A program made the translations under genes and the position numbers. The notes below the pieces were generated by a model. The model ran no database searches and was not told the origin of the DNA. It saw nothing but the letters and a program-made list of their open reading frames with translations. A DNA stretch of 64,000 bases from Sitta carolinensis (Eukaryota > Chordata > Aves > Passeriformes > Sittidae): NCBI GenBank assembly GCA_032173965.1, contig CM063294.1:5440452-5504451 (forward strand). The letters are read 5' to 3'. Positions 53,049-64,000 of the stretch are shown here, piece after piece (position 1 is the first letter of the stretch; each line of letters starts with the position of its first letter).

Positions 53049-53192
53049 CAAGTGTGAGAAGCTGGCCAAACTTCCTCAGGTCCTTGTAGCAAGGCCATGC
53101 TCTCTTCCATCCCACTCTGGGGGTGCAGCTGGTTTCCACAGGCTGCCCTTGTACTTCCTAGGCACAACACCTTGTCCTGCTCTCCATGCTAA
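53049..53192 (+). repeat. Copy 1 of an unidentified ~145-bp direct repeat
   Basis: This segment aligns with 54583-54733 in the same orientation. Shared blocks in order are: CAAGTGT(G/C)AGAAGCTGGCC, CTTCCTCAG(G/T)TCCTTGTAG, AAGGC, CATCCCACTC, TTGG/CTGG followed by TTT, CA(C/T)AGGCTGC, T(T/G)CCTAGG-like and ACCTTGT. By eye, identity is around 70% with a few small gaps, so the duplication is old or the two are members of an old interspersed family. I do not recognise the family. Confidence 0.75.
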
Positions 53193-54582
53193 ATGTCTTC
53201 TGTCCCACAGCACCTTTCAACCCAATATTTATTATCTACAGAGGATATGATAATGTCTTTGGTCTTCAGGAACCTCTCAGCCTTATTCCCTGTGAAAAGG
53301 AAATGTTAAAACAGGAGATACCAGCTACCTACATTATAAAAGGACGATGTCATAGCTAATTAGTCTTTGAAGAAGGCCTGTTAGACAGTCCAGTGTCTCA
53401 GGGTTTTATCCAAGGCTCACTGATTTGGATGAAAAACCTCACATGAATATTCTTACATCTTCCTTAACTGACCCCTTGTAACTGTTTTAAATCCTAAAAT
53501 TTAAAGCCTAGTTAATGAATTGTAAGAACTTAAAACTGGAGGATTTTTTAACAGCTTACTACTTACTACAAGTGAAAAATCTGCAAGCTGAACATTGAAA
53601 GAAGCTTGTTCCTCTGTTTTTTTTTTTTAAACTAGCATTGTTTTGTTTGCTTTTCTCGTCCTAACTGCACGCCCTCATCTCTCTTCTCATGTCCTCCAGT
53701 TGAGTATCTTTGGTTCTGTGGCTTTTGGAACAAAAGTAGTGTGCCATGAAAAAAGCAAAATAAAGAAAACCAGTGGATTTCCCTTCTATCTTATTGTTAT
53801 GTTGTACCATGTCAAGCAACAAAAGAACGAAAATGAGAGAGACAAGAAAATGACAATCCAGGTGGCAGAATTATTTTTTCTCTTTACTTTTGAGAAGAAA
53901 ACACAGCAGAAAGTCTTATTATTATAGGAAGGTTGAGTGATTTATTAAAAAAAGCTTGTTATCAACACAAGACAGCCTGTTACTGGTGTGCTACATATTC
54001 CTCACAGCTGAAGTGTGAACAAAATTGGTAAGGCCAATTATAGCAAAAGTCTGATACACACAGACAACAGAAACATCTCTTGATCAAAGACGAGTTGGCG
54101 GAAATATTTTGTGCCTTAGACCTTCGCTCATCAGGAGTGGCATGAAGAGATCCCAAATGAAAGGCTGTAATGTGGTAGTGGTATTTTTAATGCTGCTAAT
54201 GCAACATATTGGGCCTGTTCTTCTGCCAGGACAGGCAATGACCCTTCCTTCACTCTGAGAAATGCCCTTCCCCAGTGCCACAGCAGCAGCAAATCTTGCC
54301 TCTTTTGAGCTCCTGGCGACTGTGCTTCTTTTGCTGGCTGAGAGGTATGCACAGAGATAAACCCAAATCACACCACTGACATTTCTCTGAGTGTCTGTCA
54401 TTTCTTTAGTTCTGTATGTTGTTTATTTCAGGGCTGGGTTTTTTTTTTGTTTGTTTGTTTGTTTTTTTCTATTCCTGTAGCAGAAGTCAAATCTCATTTG
54501 GCTTATCATTTTATCAACAAGCACAGATGTTCCCTACAGCTTACTGAGAGCTCAGCAGACCTTGAATTCAGCATCCACCCTG
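53193..54582. other. DNA between the two direct-repeat copies
   Basis: No gene or mobile-element coding remnant is seen. A T-rich run lies at 53618-53630 and a (GTTT)n tract at 54440-54468. Frames at 54084-54401 and 54131-54352 (minus) overlap in different frames and lack domains. Confidence 0.55.
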
Positions 54583-54733
54583 CAAGTGTCAGAAGCTGGC
54601 CTTGTGCCCTTCCTCAGTTCCTTGTAGGAAGGCAATCCTCTTTTTCATCCCACTCCATTAACACAGTTGGTTTTCATAGGCTGCTCAAATTTTATGCTTT
54701 CTAGGAAGGAACCTTGTAATTTCTTCATACTAA
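54583..54733 (+). repeat. Copy 2 of the unidentified ~145-bp direct repeat
   Basis: Direct-orientation partner of 53049-53192, about 1.53 kb downstream. Conceptual translation in the matching frame preserves short similar strings (LPQ-LV-R and GFHRL) in both copies. This could hint at descent from coding sequence or be simple nucleotide similarity. No domain is recognised. Confidence 0.75.
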
Positions 54734-55024
54734 GAGGTCATCTTTTAAATCTTTAAATCTTGTCTAAGCAGCTGAATCTCCTGTTCCTGTATCTTGGTCT
54801 CTGGCTTTGTCTTCAAACCCTCTAATTATGATTTTGCCTCCTGTGCATCAATCCTGGCCCAAATGTTTATTTTCTGACTACAACCCTCTGGGTCTATAAA
54901 ATCAAGTATCCACAGAACCTCAGACTCTGTAGGAACACATTCTCAAAAAATTCACAACCCTGAATACATTCAGTCCTACAGAGGAATTGCAAACAATAGA
55001 ATGTGGAGATTACCTGGATTAAGG
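54734..55024. other. Non-coding DNA before A43 run
   Basis: AT-rich single-copy-looking DNA. I see nothing that identifies the following A run as a poly(A) tail of a retrocopy. Confidence 0.5.

Positions 55025-55067
<43 letters not shown>
55025..55067. repeat. A43 homopolymer run with purine-rich extension
   Basis: Forty-three consecutive A, followed to about 55110 by a strand rich in A and G (AGAAAAGAAGACAAAGAG...). The homopolymer length is likely polymorphic and prone to sequencing error. Confidence 0.95.
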
Positions 55068-55069
<2 letters not shown>

Positions 55070-56440
55070 AAAGAAGACAAAGAGAAAGAGGGAAAAGAAA
55101 TAAGGAAAGAATAGTGTTCTTCAGCATCTAGATCTAGCACCTGAGATTGCCCAAATGACAGGATATATAAAGGTTAGAACAGTGGAATTTCCCAAGAGCA
55201 GGGCCTGAATGAATTTTCAGGAAGACAAATGTTTTGCTTCTGCTTAAGCCATAAATTCCTGTTATTCTCAGTGCATCCACAATGTGGTCACCTGGTGGCT
55301 GATCTACTCTTTATTTCATTTATCTCATGATAGAGAGAAAGGGAGGAAACTGAAACCACAACAAAAACTGTATTAAATTAAGTATGTTGAAAAAATACAA
55401 AGAGCAGTGGTCTTTTGGGAATAAAAGCAATTCAATCTTGAATATAGAAAACTATTTGCAATATTTCCCAAAATGAAGTAGGAACAAGGAATCACAGCCA
55501 TAACCTCATCTTTATTCATCTCCTACTATGCTATTTCATGGTTCTCCAGAAAAATCACCCAGGAACTACATCTGTTGTAAAGCATAATTCTTCTGATATG
55601 TGTGGTACTTTCAGATAATGCATCCAAAGTCATCTTTACAATGCACTGGGAGATAAAACTTGAAATGAAAAACCCAGCTTTTTTATTTTTTTAAAGTTTT
55701 TTAAGATGATAGGCTAATGTCCTTATTTCAACACTAAGGATACAGAAAATTTACAAAAATGGGATTAAAATTAAAAGGTAAAATGAACTTTGCAAATCAC
55801 TTCTAAAGATGTGGCCAAAAATGACTAAAATTGTGAATCCATAAAAGCTAAGAAACTGCAAATAAAAGGATACCACAAACAAAAACAAACAAACAAAAAA
55901 TTAACCTGAAGCTTTAAAATATTCTTCTACTTTGCTGATGTACTTAAAAAAAACCCACAACCAAAAGCCACCAGAATGTGAGTAGACATAATTTAAAGCA
56001 AGAGTAAGTATCTTTAATTAAGCTCTCTTTAGAATCTCTTTAGAGTTAAAGCTTATAGGGTTTAATTCTTTATTGAAAAACAGTAAGAGTGCTTACTCAC
56101 CATACCGGATTTTTTCAAGTTCTTGTAGCCTTAAAAGAAATCTATTATAGATAAAAAGAAGCTTAAATAGCACATATTATATCTTGCTTTTGTTTATATA
56201 TGGTGAAGAGTATTCAGAGTGGACCACATCTTAGACTAGCACTAATCCTTAAATAATTACTATTCATCTACTCAATGCTGGAAAAACCTCATGGAATGTG
56301 ACTTTGTTCTGCTGGCTTGTCTAATCCAATTCAATTACTTCAGTTCCTTCTCCCAGAGGTCTCACATTTAGAAACTGAGCACTGCACGTCTCCTTATCCT
56401 CCTACCATCCCCCCAAAATGGAAATGGAGGATTGGAAGGT
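55068..56440. other. AT-rich DNA without recognisable gene
   Basis: A (CAAA)n-like A/C tract lies at 55876-55900, with a further A/C patch at 55948-55966. No gene or mobile element is recognised. Confidence 0.55.
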
Positions 56441-56487
56441 AAAAAAACAAGAAAGAAAGCAAGAAAGCAAGAAAGAACGAAAGAAAT
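56441..56487. repeat. (GAAA)n-like purine tract
   Basis: Imperfect GAAA/AAGC units, nearly all purine on the plus strand, immediately before the non-repetitive segment that follows. Confidence 0.85.
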
Positions 56488-56830
56488 CAATTCCAATGGA
56501 AATGAACTGTACTTTTTTACTATTATTATTTTGGTCCCTTCCCAAATATCAGTCCATCAATAAACATGAGAAACAGCTTGTAATTCACAAAGCCTTCGGC
56601 AACTCTGTTGTGATAAAGGCAAATTGGTCTGGCTCTACAAATGCTGGAGACAGGAATAAGTTCAGTGGTTTGGACCAATTTGAGAGGCTGGAAATCGCAG
56701 AAGTCCCTGAAGCTGCAGTGAGCAGAGCTGTACAGCTGGCAGCAGCTCGTCATCTGCATGCAGAAAGTGACAGCAATATCACAAATTTCCTGCCCAGAGT
56801 GAACTATTTCAATCACCTGTAACGACTTCC
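56488..56830. promoter_or_regulatory. Candidate conserved non-coding element or cryptic exon
   Basis: A 340-base non-repetitive segment with balanced composition. It stays open on both strands: 134 codons plus (56418-56822) and 96 codons minus (56526-56816). Motifs include E-boxes (CAGCTG at about 56733), GCATGCAG near 56755 and a dense array of unrelated words without homopolymers. Texture resembles deeply conserved non-coding DNA. Neither frame shows a domain or obvious splice sites, so coding function is unlikely. Conservation is untested. Confidence 0.3.
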
Positions 56831-59089
56831 CTCGTCAAATGGAACAGTTGCAGAAAACCTCTAACGACAAGAAGAATTTTTTTCCAGTCCCTTCCCTCCT
56901 CCTCTTTTCTAATAACAGCCACCTGCCAAGAATTAAAACTTTGACTTCAAAATATCATAGTGCAGTGATTCTTGTACTGAAATTTCATAAAAAAAGAAAG
57001 GCAATGCCATGGATCAGTAAGAACTACACAATGTATAATCTAACAGATACCACAGCAGATGAGATCGTGTGATCTTCTTGAGATAAAAATGTATAGTCTC
57101 AATTAAGAAACCAGATTTTCCCTGCGACCAAATGCTATTCAAAACAATTTACCCTCTCCTTTTGCAATAATTTCTACTCCTGATCTTGCATTACTTTGCA
57201 AGATTGAGAGGCAGTCCTATTATTTCTATAAATTGCATGAATTTTGCCCACAAGGAATGAAATAATGAAATTAAAGAGGAGAACAGTTGTGGTATCTTCC
57301 TATTTTACAAGGAAATGTAATTACCATGTAACTTAGAACCTTCTGACTTTAAAATGTTTCCTGTCATTTTTGCACCTATCTTATTTGTACTTACTAAAAA
57401 AATTGATTGTCTTGATTAATTTGCAGTAACATTTCCAATATAGATTTTTCACTTTCTACCACAGAAGGACCCATTTTATCACTTGTAAATTGCACTTATG
57501 CACATGCTTATTAATTCTATAAATTAAACTAACGTTTCCTAGCATGCAGCTCCCAGTCCCACCAGAGGTGTAATCATTTTCAGCTCAGGCTGCTGCTGAG
57601 TTTGAACACTTCCAGAGTTACATACACAATATATCCCTGCTGTCCTTCTTCCCCAGATCATCCCTGGGGAGCTTTTCTGGTAGCTTTTCTTCCAAAAGAG
57701 GTTAACAGCAAATCACCAAGACAGTTTAAATTACAAATGTCTGGGCAGGTACCCACAGCATTATTCAAAGTCAGGGAGGATTCTGCAAGGGACAGGGCAG
57801 TGGACACACAATTTCACACTGATTTCTTACTTAGGTTTTTAAAATCAGATCAAAGTCCTCACTATCTGCACAAAAAGCTGATTTCTATTAAAAGAGCTTT
57901 TTGTTCTCCTCAGAAACTCTATGGTTTTTTGGGGTTTTTTTAATCTTCCATTTCAGAAAAATTAAAACCAATCTGAAGCAGGGAATATTTTTTTAGTTTT
58001 CTGAGGTAATCGTTTTTCCTCCAACAAAATGCTGAAACCGACAATGGATCTTTTTTCATAATAATTATATAAATATATATTACATACTATTCAACATGTT
58101 CATTCTTATTTTGAGTATCACTTTGTTCAAAAACATCACGCAGTTTCATCCACAGATGGAGAAGTGTTAAAATGCATAGTGGGACATGCCATCCTTTACC
58201 TAGAAGGGAGATGGTTGAATCCTGAGTTATTATAAATGAAGAATATAAAAATACACTACAGCTTGAAATCTGATTATAACAGAACATAAAATATTATTTT
58301 TCAAGGCATAGCATCACTCTTTTTGAGAAACTCAATATATTTCTATATTTCCCCTATATTTATTTTGGTATATAATAGAAGCTTTTCCTTTTTTTCAAAA
58401 ACAAGCTATGACCATTAAGGAAGGGAAAAAAAAAAAAATTAATAAGTTATTTATTACCCAGCAAAATAACAGCAGATATTCCAGAAAGTTTCTGTGAACT
58501 CGTTCTTGGCCTCTTGGCACATAAGTGTGTGCTGAGACATGGGGTAGAGTGAGATGTTCCTCCAGAAGGTTTCCACCTGTGCCACTGAACAGTAACGTGG
58601 CACCCCAGGACAAATACTGGCTGTGTGTCCTGCCTGGGGAGCTCCTTGCTGTGCCAACCCCATGCCCTTGGACAATCAATCAATCACTGCCCCAGCACGA
58701 CTGCTCCTGCAAGTCCATTTGCTTTTGGTGATCATATTTAGATAGCAGCAACCTCTGTCTTTTTCATTCAAGGGTAGTTTTGTTCTGATTTTTGTTTTGT
58801 CTGTGTGTGCCTTTGTGTTTTTGTTTTACTCTTTCTTCTTGACTCTTTAAACTGTGCCTGATGCTTGGTAAAACATCATTCTAACAGATGTTTTACAAAA
58901 AAGCCAAGTCTTTTGCTTGGGTCACCTAGGGGGTAACTTAATGGGAAAGTTCTGGCAAGGGAATCTTTGCTTTCTACAAAAGTACACAGGATGGAAAATG
59001 ACTCTGAGACAAGATGCAATTTTATGCACAGTAGAACTGATGGCAAACCTTTAATTTTAATACTTCCATGGTAAACATTATTTTCTGTT
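56831..59089. other. AT-rich DNA without recognisable gene
   Basis: No array or mobile element is seen. A 113-codon plus frame at 57602-57943 ends in a Phe-rich tail read from T runs and lacks a domain. Three overlapping minus-strand frames at 58395-58683 occupy all frames of one GC-richer patch, which argues against any of them. Confidence 0.55.
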
Positions 59090-59205
59090 ATTTCTTTCTC
59101 ATATGCTTTTACACTCTTTTGTATCTGTTTTTATCCATTTTTCTCCTTTCTCTCTCACTTCTATTCCCATTTCCTTTTCCTTTTTCTTTTTCTGTTTTCC
59201 CATAT
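59090..59205. repeat. Pyrimidine-rich stretch
   Basis: About 115 bases strongly biased to T and C on the plus strand (CTCCTTTCTCTCTCACTTC, then TTCCTTTTCC-type words), with few purines. It is low-complexity and appears diverged rather than a clean array. Confidence 0.7.
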
Positions 59206-59468
59206 AATTTCATCCTCCTTATCCTCTTTTTAAATGTTGGCATCGGATTTCCCCAGAGATAAATCAACACTTTCCACTCATTCCAGGTTTTTTTGACTGC
59301 TGAGTGCAGTGCTAGGAAAGGGGAGGATTACAGCAAGTGCCAGTTTGGCACTCGGAGGTAGGGAAGTCTGGCACCAGCACGATTATATGTTCAAAGACTG
59401 CAGCAGTGTGGTCTCCTGTCTCTGGATTTTCTTCTCATTTTCTTTGTAAAATTCTATACAGCTGAAAG

Positions 59469-59482
59469 CTTTCTCTCTCTCT

Positions 59483-59529
<47 letters not shown>
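59469..59529. repeat. (CT)n followed by T44 homopolymer
   Basis: Eight CT units (59470-59485) run into 44 consecutive T (59486-59529), giving a 60-base uninterrupted polypyrimidine strand. Length is probably unstable and the assembled count should be treated as approximate. Confidence 0.95.
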
Positions 59530-59530
<1 letters not shown>

Positions 59531-62500
59531 GCAACCCAACTGAAGATCTTCTCATTTATAAGGTTTTGGAAGCTAATCCTTCCCAACAAAGTGTTTCTAA
59601 TTCACAATTAGAGAAGAATGATGGCATAAACACTCTAACATTTCTGCCATACCTTAACCTGCTTTAAACTTTTTGAATATATAATGCCTGCAAGTTCTTG
59701 TTTAAGAGAACATACTTGGAGATTTTCACTCTCCTGACAAGTCAGCTGAGGCTGAGAAATGCCCAGATAATGGATAATCCCTTTTCTCTAATGTACAGGC
59801 ATTATACAAACATACAGACACAGGCAGTTCCGGCACCAAAGCACTTAAATCTAAACTGATGGTGGGAGGGGAAAAATGATTCAAAGCACTTAGATAAACA
59901 TCATTAGGTCAACAAGATATAATAAAATATATTAATAACACCCTCAAAAGCAGTGTAGTTCAGTTGATCAAACCACCTGACAGCTGTTTATACTGCCTAA
60001 TGACAGTGAGAAAACATTGCAAGAAAAAAGTGCTGGTTCAAACTTGTCTGTAGATATGAAGAAATGAAATATGAAAAGGAAACTCTTGAGAAGGTCATAG
60101 CTCTCAAAGTCTCTTTGGTTTTGGTCTTTATGCAAACAAATCTTCTAAACTTTTATAATATTCTGCCATCACTGGCCTTTGTTGGGAGATTTACTACAGA
60201 AATGGGCTCCTTCCAAAGGAGACTGAGGAAGTTCTACTTTGAGAGGATTCTTTGAGAATGAAAAAATGAGGGAGAATGCTTCTGAGACAGAAAGCAAGCT
60301 GTAACAAAGCAGATGAACACAGGTAGAACAAGCAAACAAAGCCTCACAAACCATCACTGTCAATCCTTGCAATTCATTAATTTTCAGATTTCACCTGCAT
60401 TTTGCAGTACTCTCAGCCAGTGTTTTAGAGTGACATGCAAAGAAAACAGTTCTAATGATCACTTGATCAGTTCACAACGCTCACACTCTAAAAACTGACT
60501 AGAAGAAAAACAAACTTGGCCTCTTGGTGTTTTTAGACCTGGTTTGATGTCTCCTGCAGCAAAAATATAATCACTTTTCCAAAAAGAAAAGGTAAAGAAA
60601 AATTTAAAAAATAAATCCTTAATTTTTTAAGGTTTTTTTTTTTTTTTCCTCCAATGAGGTGTTATGAAATCAATCTAATTGCTAAATTAGATCTAGTTCT
60701 CTCCTTTAGGCAGTATTACACTTTGCTTATGGACTTTTCTTTGATTTCATTAGTACAACTACTTTTGAGATAAAATGATGATTTTTACCATTTGAATTCT
60801 TTTATCTGGGAAGAAAGCAAAAAAAAAAAAAAAAATTGACCTATTTTTTACCATGTAAAATAATGATATCACTAGTCTAGATTACAAACAAAATTCTTAG
60901 TTCTCAGATCTATACAAACAAAAAGTATTTATCATTAGAAACACATCTTATCAGTCCCTCAAGGAAGTATGCTCTGTTTCCTTGCAAGAAATTAATAAAG
61001 GGAAGATATTTCTGTTCTTGGAAGCGAAAGAGCGTGTTCTATACAGTCCTCTTTTGCTAAATGCCCAGGGAAAAACTGTGTTGGGTATTCTAGCCATAGT
61101 TTGAGCCTTTCAAATGCAGCAAAGCAACACAATTAGCACACCCACACAGGCTGACACAAAGGTTGGGGAAATCTTTTCCCTCCAGGCCAGTGCAGGCACA
61201 CTCGTGTTCCACTGAGCCACCAGAGCAGTCAGCCTGCACACTGTCCTGCACGGGGCAAGAAGCCTTTATTCACTAGCGCCGTGGCTTTCTTCAAAAGCTA
61301 TTAGTTGGAAGAAGAAGTACAACTGCTGATAAAGAGGTTCTTATTGGTAACAACTCAGTAGTCAGAATCCTAAAGCATCTTACACTCTTTTCAAAGGAAA
61401 GACTGTAAAATAATGCTGCTAAGTGGTGACAAATTCCTACTTGTAGGTCTATCTCGAAATTTGAAAATGCGTTTTGCCTAAGGGAATAATCTTTTATTTT
61501 TAGTGGAACTACCTGTAAGGAAAGACAATCATCAATGTGAGAACAGCCAAAATGATCTGGCCTGTCATATCACATGAAATCCAGGAAAGCAAATTTAGCA
61601 ATTTCTGAAAATGTTTTATTTTCCCCTCTCCGGGGTTCCAGCGAGAATAGCTGTTCCTTCCTAACCCACTGCTGAGAAGATATGCTATTTGCAAGGCACA
61701 GTGCTTCATTCACCTATGAGCAAAAAGATGGAACTCACTCTGTGTGTAATTTTGTAACAGGTCATATTTCTCTTGGTAGAATCCCATTTTGCTTTATATC
61801 CCACCACAAGTGTCTGCTAGGACTACTCCACATCTGCCACCTTTGTGAAAGCTGCTGGCATGACGAGGATGACAAACAGAGTCAGTGTCATCCCTTTATT
61901 TTAGCAGGTCTGGGATACAGATTCCACAAATGACCTTTGTGAGCCTTTTGTCCCTTAGTACACTAAATACTTTCAAAAAAATAGCCTTGATTCCAAAGGA
62001 AGAGAAGAGTGACTGATTATAAACAGTCCCTTATGATTTTCTGAGTAAATTATATTTTAAACAATAGTAACACACAGTCAGTAATACTGGACTTGCTAAG
62101 GTCTATGTCTTTCTTTCACACTACAGGAAAGTCCAAATGTTGTCACAACCCTATTTTTTGTTTCTTTATTTTTGAAAAGGCATTATCAGAATTTAAAAAA
62201 AAAATTAAAAATCTATCAACTTATAGAGATATTATCATACTTTGCAAAACCAAAATATCTTAGAGAAATCTTCATTGCTTAAAATTATTGTTAACACTGC
62301 CAATGACAAATTCAGCATATAGTAGGAAAGTAGTCTCAATTTTTCCACAACAGCAATTTAGGAACCAGTTTGCCAATGAGTTCTTGTACTGCCTAGCAAC
62401 TGTTCTTTCTCTATGGAAATAGGTTTCTATCCTATATAGTGAGGTGAAAGGGCTTCATCACTTAATTCTGCTAGGTTATGCACACAGTACCTGAGATGAG

Positions 62501-64000
62501 AGTAAGAAGAGGTAAAACTTTGGATGTGTTTAGAAAGACAAGAGGAAGCCAAGGTTATCCTGACTTCTAATCTTTTTGTTTGCAGAATAGCATTGTGCTA
62601 TGCTTTACATTGGACAAGCTCTCCTGTCCCCACATGTCTGGGTGATTCTGTTAAAAATTTGGGTAATAGATTGCACATAATCTCATGCCTTGAATAATCA
62701 GAAAATCAACTAATGCAAAGCTCTGGTCCCTTGATTTGCTCTAATGGGATACTGAAAACAATTTGATGCAAGATAACAAAAATGCATATGTGAATGATGC
62801 TTCAAACAAGAAACAAGACATCCAGAGGTAGCATTTGACTGGGAAAAATGTTTAAAAGTATACAAGAATTAGTTAGTAGTATTTACCAACAACAGAAACC
62901 AGTCAGCTGTATCATGAGACTATAATGTGAAAGCAAAAAGCACAACAAAGAGCAAAACCTGATCACAAGGCAAGGTGGATACTGTGGACTCAAAAACCAC
63001 TGCCAGGATTCCCCATTGCCCTTTAGCTGGGAGCTGCCCAAGACTGGAAACAAGAAGCTACCCATCTCATGAATAATGTGAATTTCTTTATTACCTGTTC
63101 TATTTAATCATGAAACAAATCAATGTAACCCCTATGGCTGGACCGGTCTGAGGTCTTGCTTGTTACAGGACTAAACTGTACCCCTTCAAAATGTGTTTGA
63201 TCCAAACCTTTTCTTTTCTAACACTTTATTCCAGCCACTATTTCCTAGATGTTTCATATATGTAGAATACATCGGTCTACCCGACAAATAGATCTGAACA
63301 CGCTGCACTGTAAAATATCTGGTTGCAGAGATAATGTGGTAGAAGTCTTTTGAAAATGTAGCACTTGTAGTGGTTTTGCTAATGAACCACCCACCAAAAG
63401 GGAGTAGCACGTCTTAAAGGAAGCAGTCTCTAGAATGCTGAATAACTCAGCACTCAGGAGAAGAGCGTTTTGTTTCTTCTGTGCATCTTAACCCCTGCTC
63501 TGCAGGGAATATTCTCTAGGATGGCATCTAAAGAAAGTGTATTAGGATCTATGCTAATCAGCTCTGAGCCTTTCAAGTAACTGCTGCTGATTGTATCAAA
63601 AATGTGCCAAGAGAAACAAACTGAGAATGCAAAATCCATTTGAATTTTCTTTTGAAGCTACAAGTAAAAACTCCTGGCAGCACCAGTGCTTTCAGCAGTG
63701 TAAGATTTTCATACTTTATGCACTTCAAAGTGCAGATGAGGATTATGACCTTATATATTGTATATGCACCTATATTTTATTTATACTGCATCTGTGCAAT
63801 CATGAGAAAAGATATTTCCATGACCTTCTACCAGCAAGAAACCTAACAGAGTATTCAGACCTATTGAAAATTCACAGTTAATTAAAGGTTAAAAGGAACT
63901 TGCCAATTAGTATGAAAGATAATTGTCCTCCTTTGGCTACCTGATTATGTTTTCCTTTGAATATACTGAAGTGTATGTTGTCATGCTGTTGGTAAATGTA
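59530..64000. other. AT-rich DNA without recognisable gene to window end
   Basis: A17 at 60819-60835 and a T-rich run near 60632-60648 are the only arrays. Open frames of up to 96 codons (63591-63881 plus) have no domain. No CR1 tail, LTR, tRNA or plausible exon is recognised. Confidence 0.55.

Noticed and set aside
56418..56822. 134-codon frame as a protein-coding gene
   Set aside because: The N-terminal part is a translation of a GAAA-type simple repeat, the antisense strand is also open, and no domain is visible. It is kept only as a candidate conserved element.

Overview
The window looks like gene-poor, AT-rich, non-coding DNA from a bird. The main evidence is two recognisable 3' ends of CR1 LINEs (10310-10425 and 12609-12909), both with the avian-type terminal segment that reads like 'ggtccnttccancc...attct(g/a)tgattctat'. 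Next to the first lies an older, degraded CR1/L3-like fragment. Few interspersed repeats, many short A/T-rich simple repeats and the absence of Alu, L1 or B1-type sequence all fit a bird. I cannot name the species or chromosome.

I find no protein-coding gene, no convincing exon and no rRNA or tRNA gene. Open reading frames of 60-170 codons occur throughout, but none carries a recognisable domain or exon structure. The two longest, each over 530 codons and on opposite strands of 49.0-50.7 kb, exist because a GC-rich hexanucleotide array has few stop codons in most of its frames. The window is best read as intergenic desert or the inside of a very large intron.

Layout. 1-10.3 kb is single-copy-looking DNA with a slightly GC-richer start. 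10.3-12.9 kb holds the CR1/L3 cluster and an (AAAT)n array. 14.27-16.71 kb holds a long inverted repeat: two 377-bp arms, 374/377 identical, around a 1,684-bp spacer and flanked by CTA on both sides. 16.7-27.5 kb is single-copy-looking. 27.50-27.95 kb is a 447-bp TATC/GATA array. 28-49 kb is single-copy-looking, with several A/C-rich tracts and segments that could be conserved regulatory elements. 49.08-50.36 kb is a GC-rich minisatellite of CAGCTC-type hexamers with higher-order structure. 53.05-54.73 kb holds two diverged direct copies of an unidentified ~145-bp sequence. 55.0 and 59.5 kb hold pure A43 and T44 runs. The rest to 64 kb is unremarkable.

No genes act together here. The features most worth checking are the near-perfect inverted repeat, the structured hexamer array, the GATA array and the unidentified paired repeat. 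Candidate conserved non-coding elements are proposed only from sequence texture and motifs, because conservation cannot be tested from one sequence.
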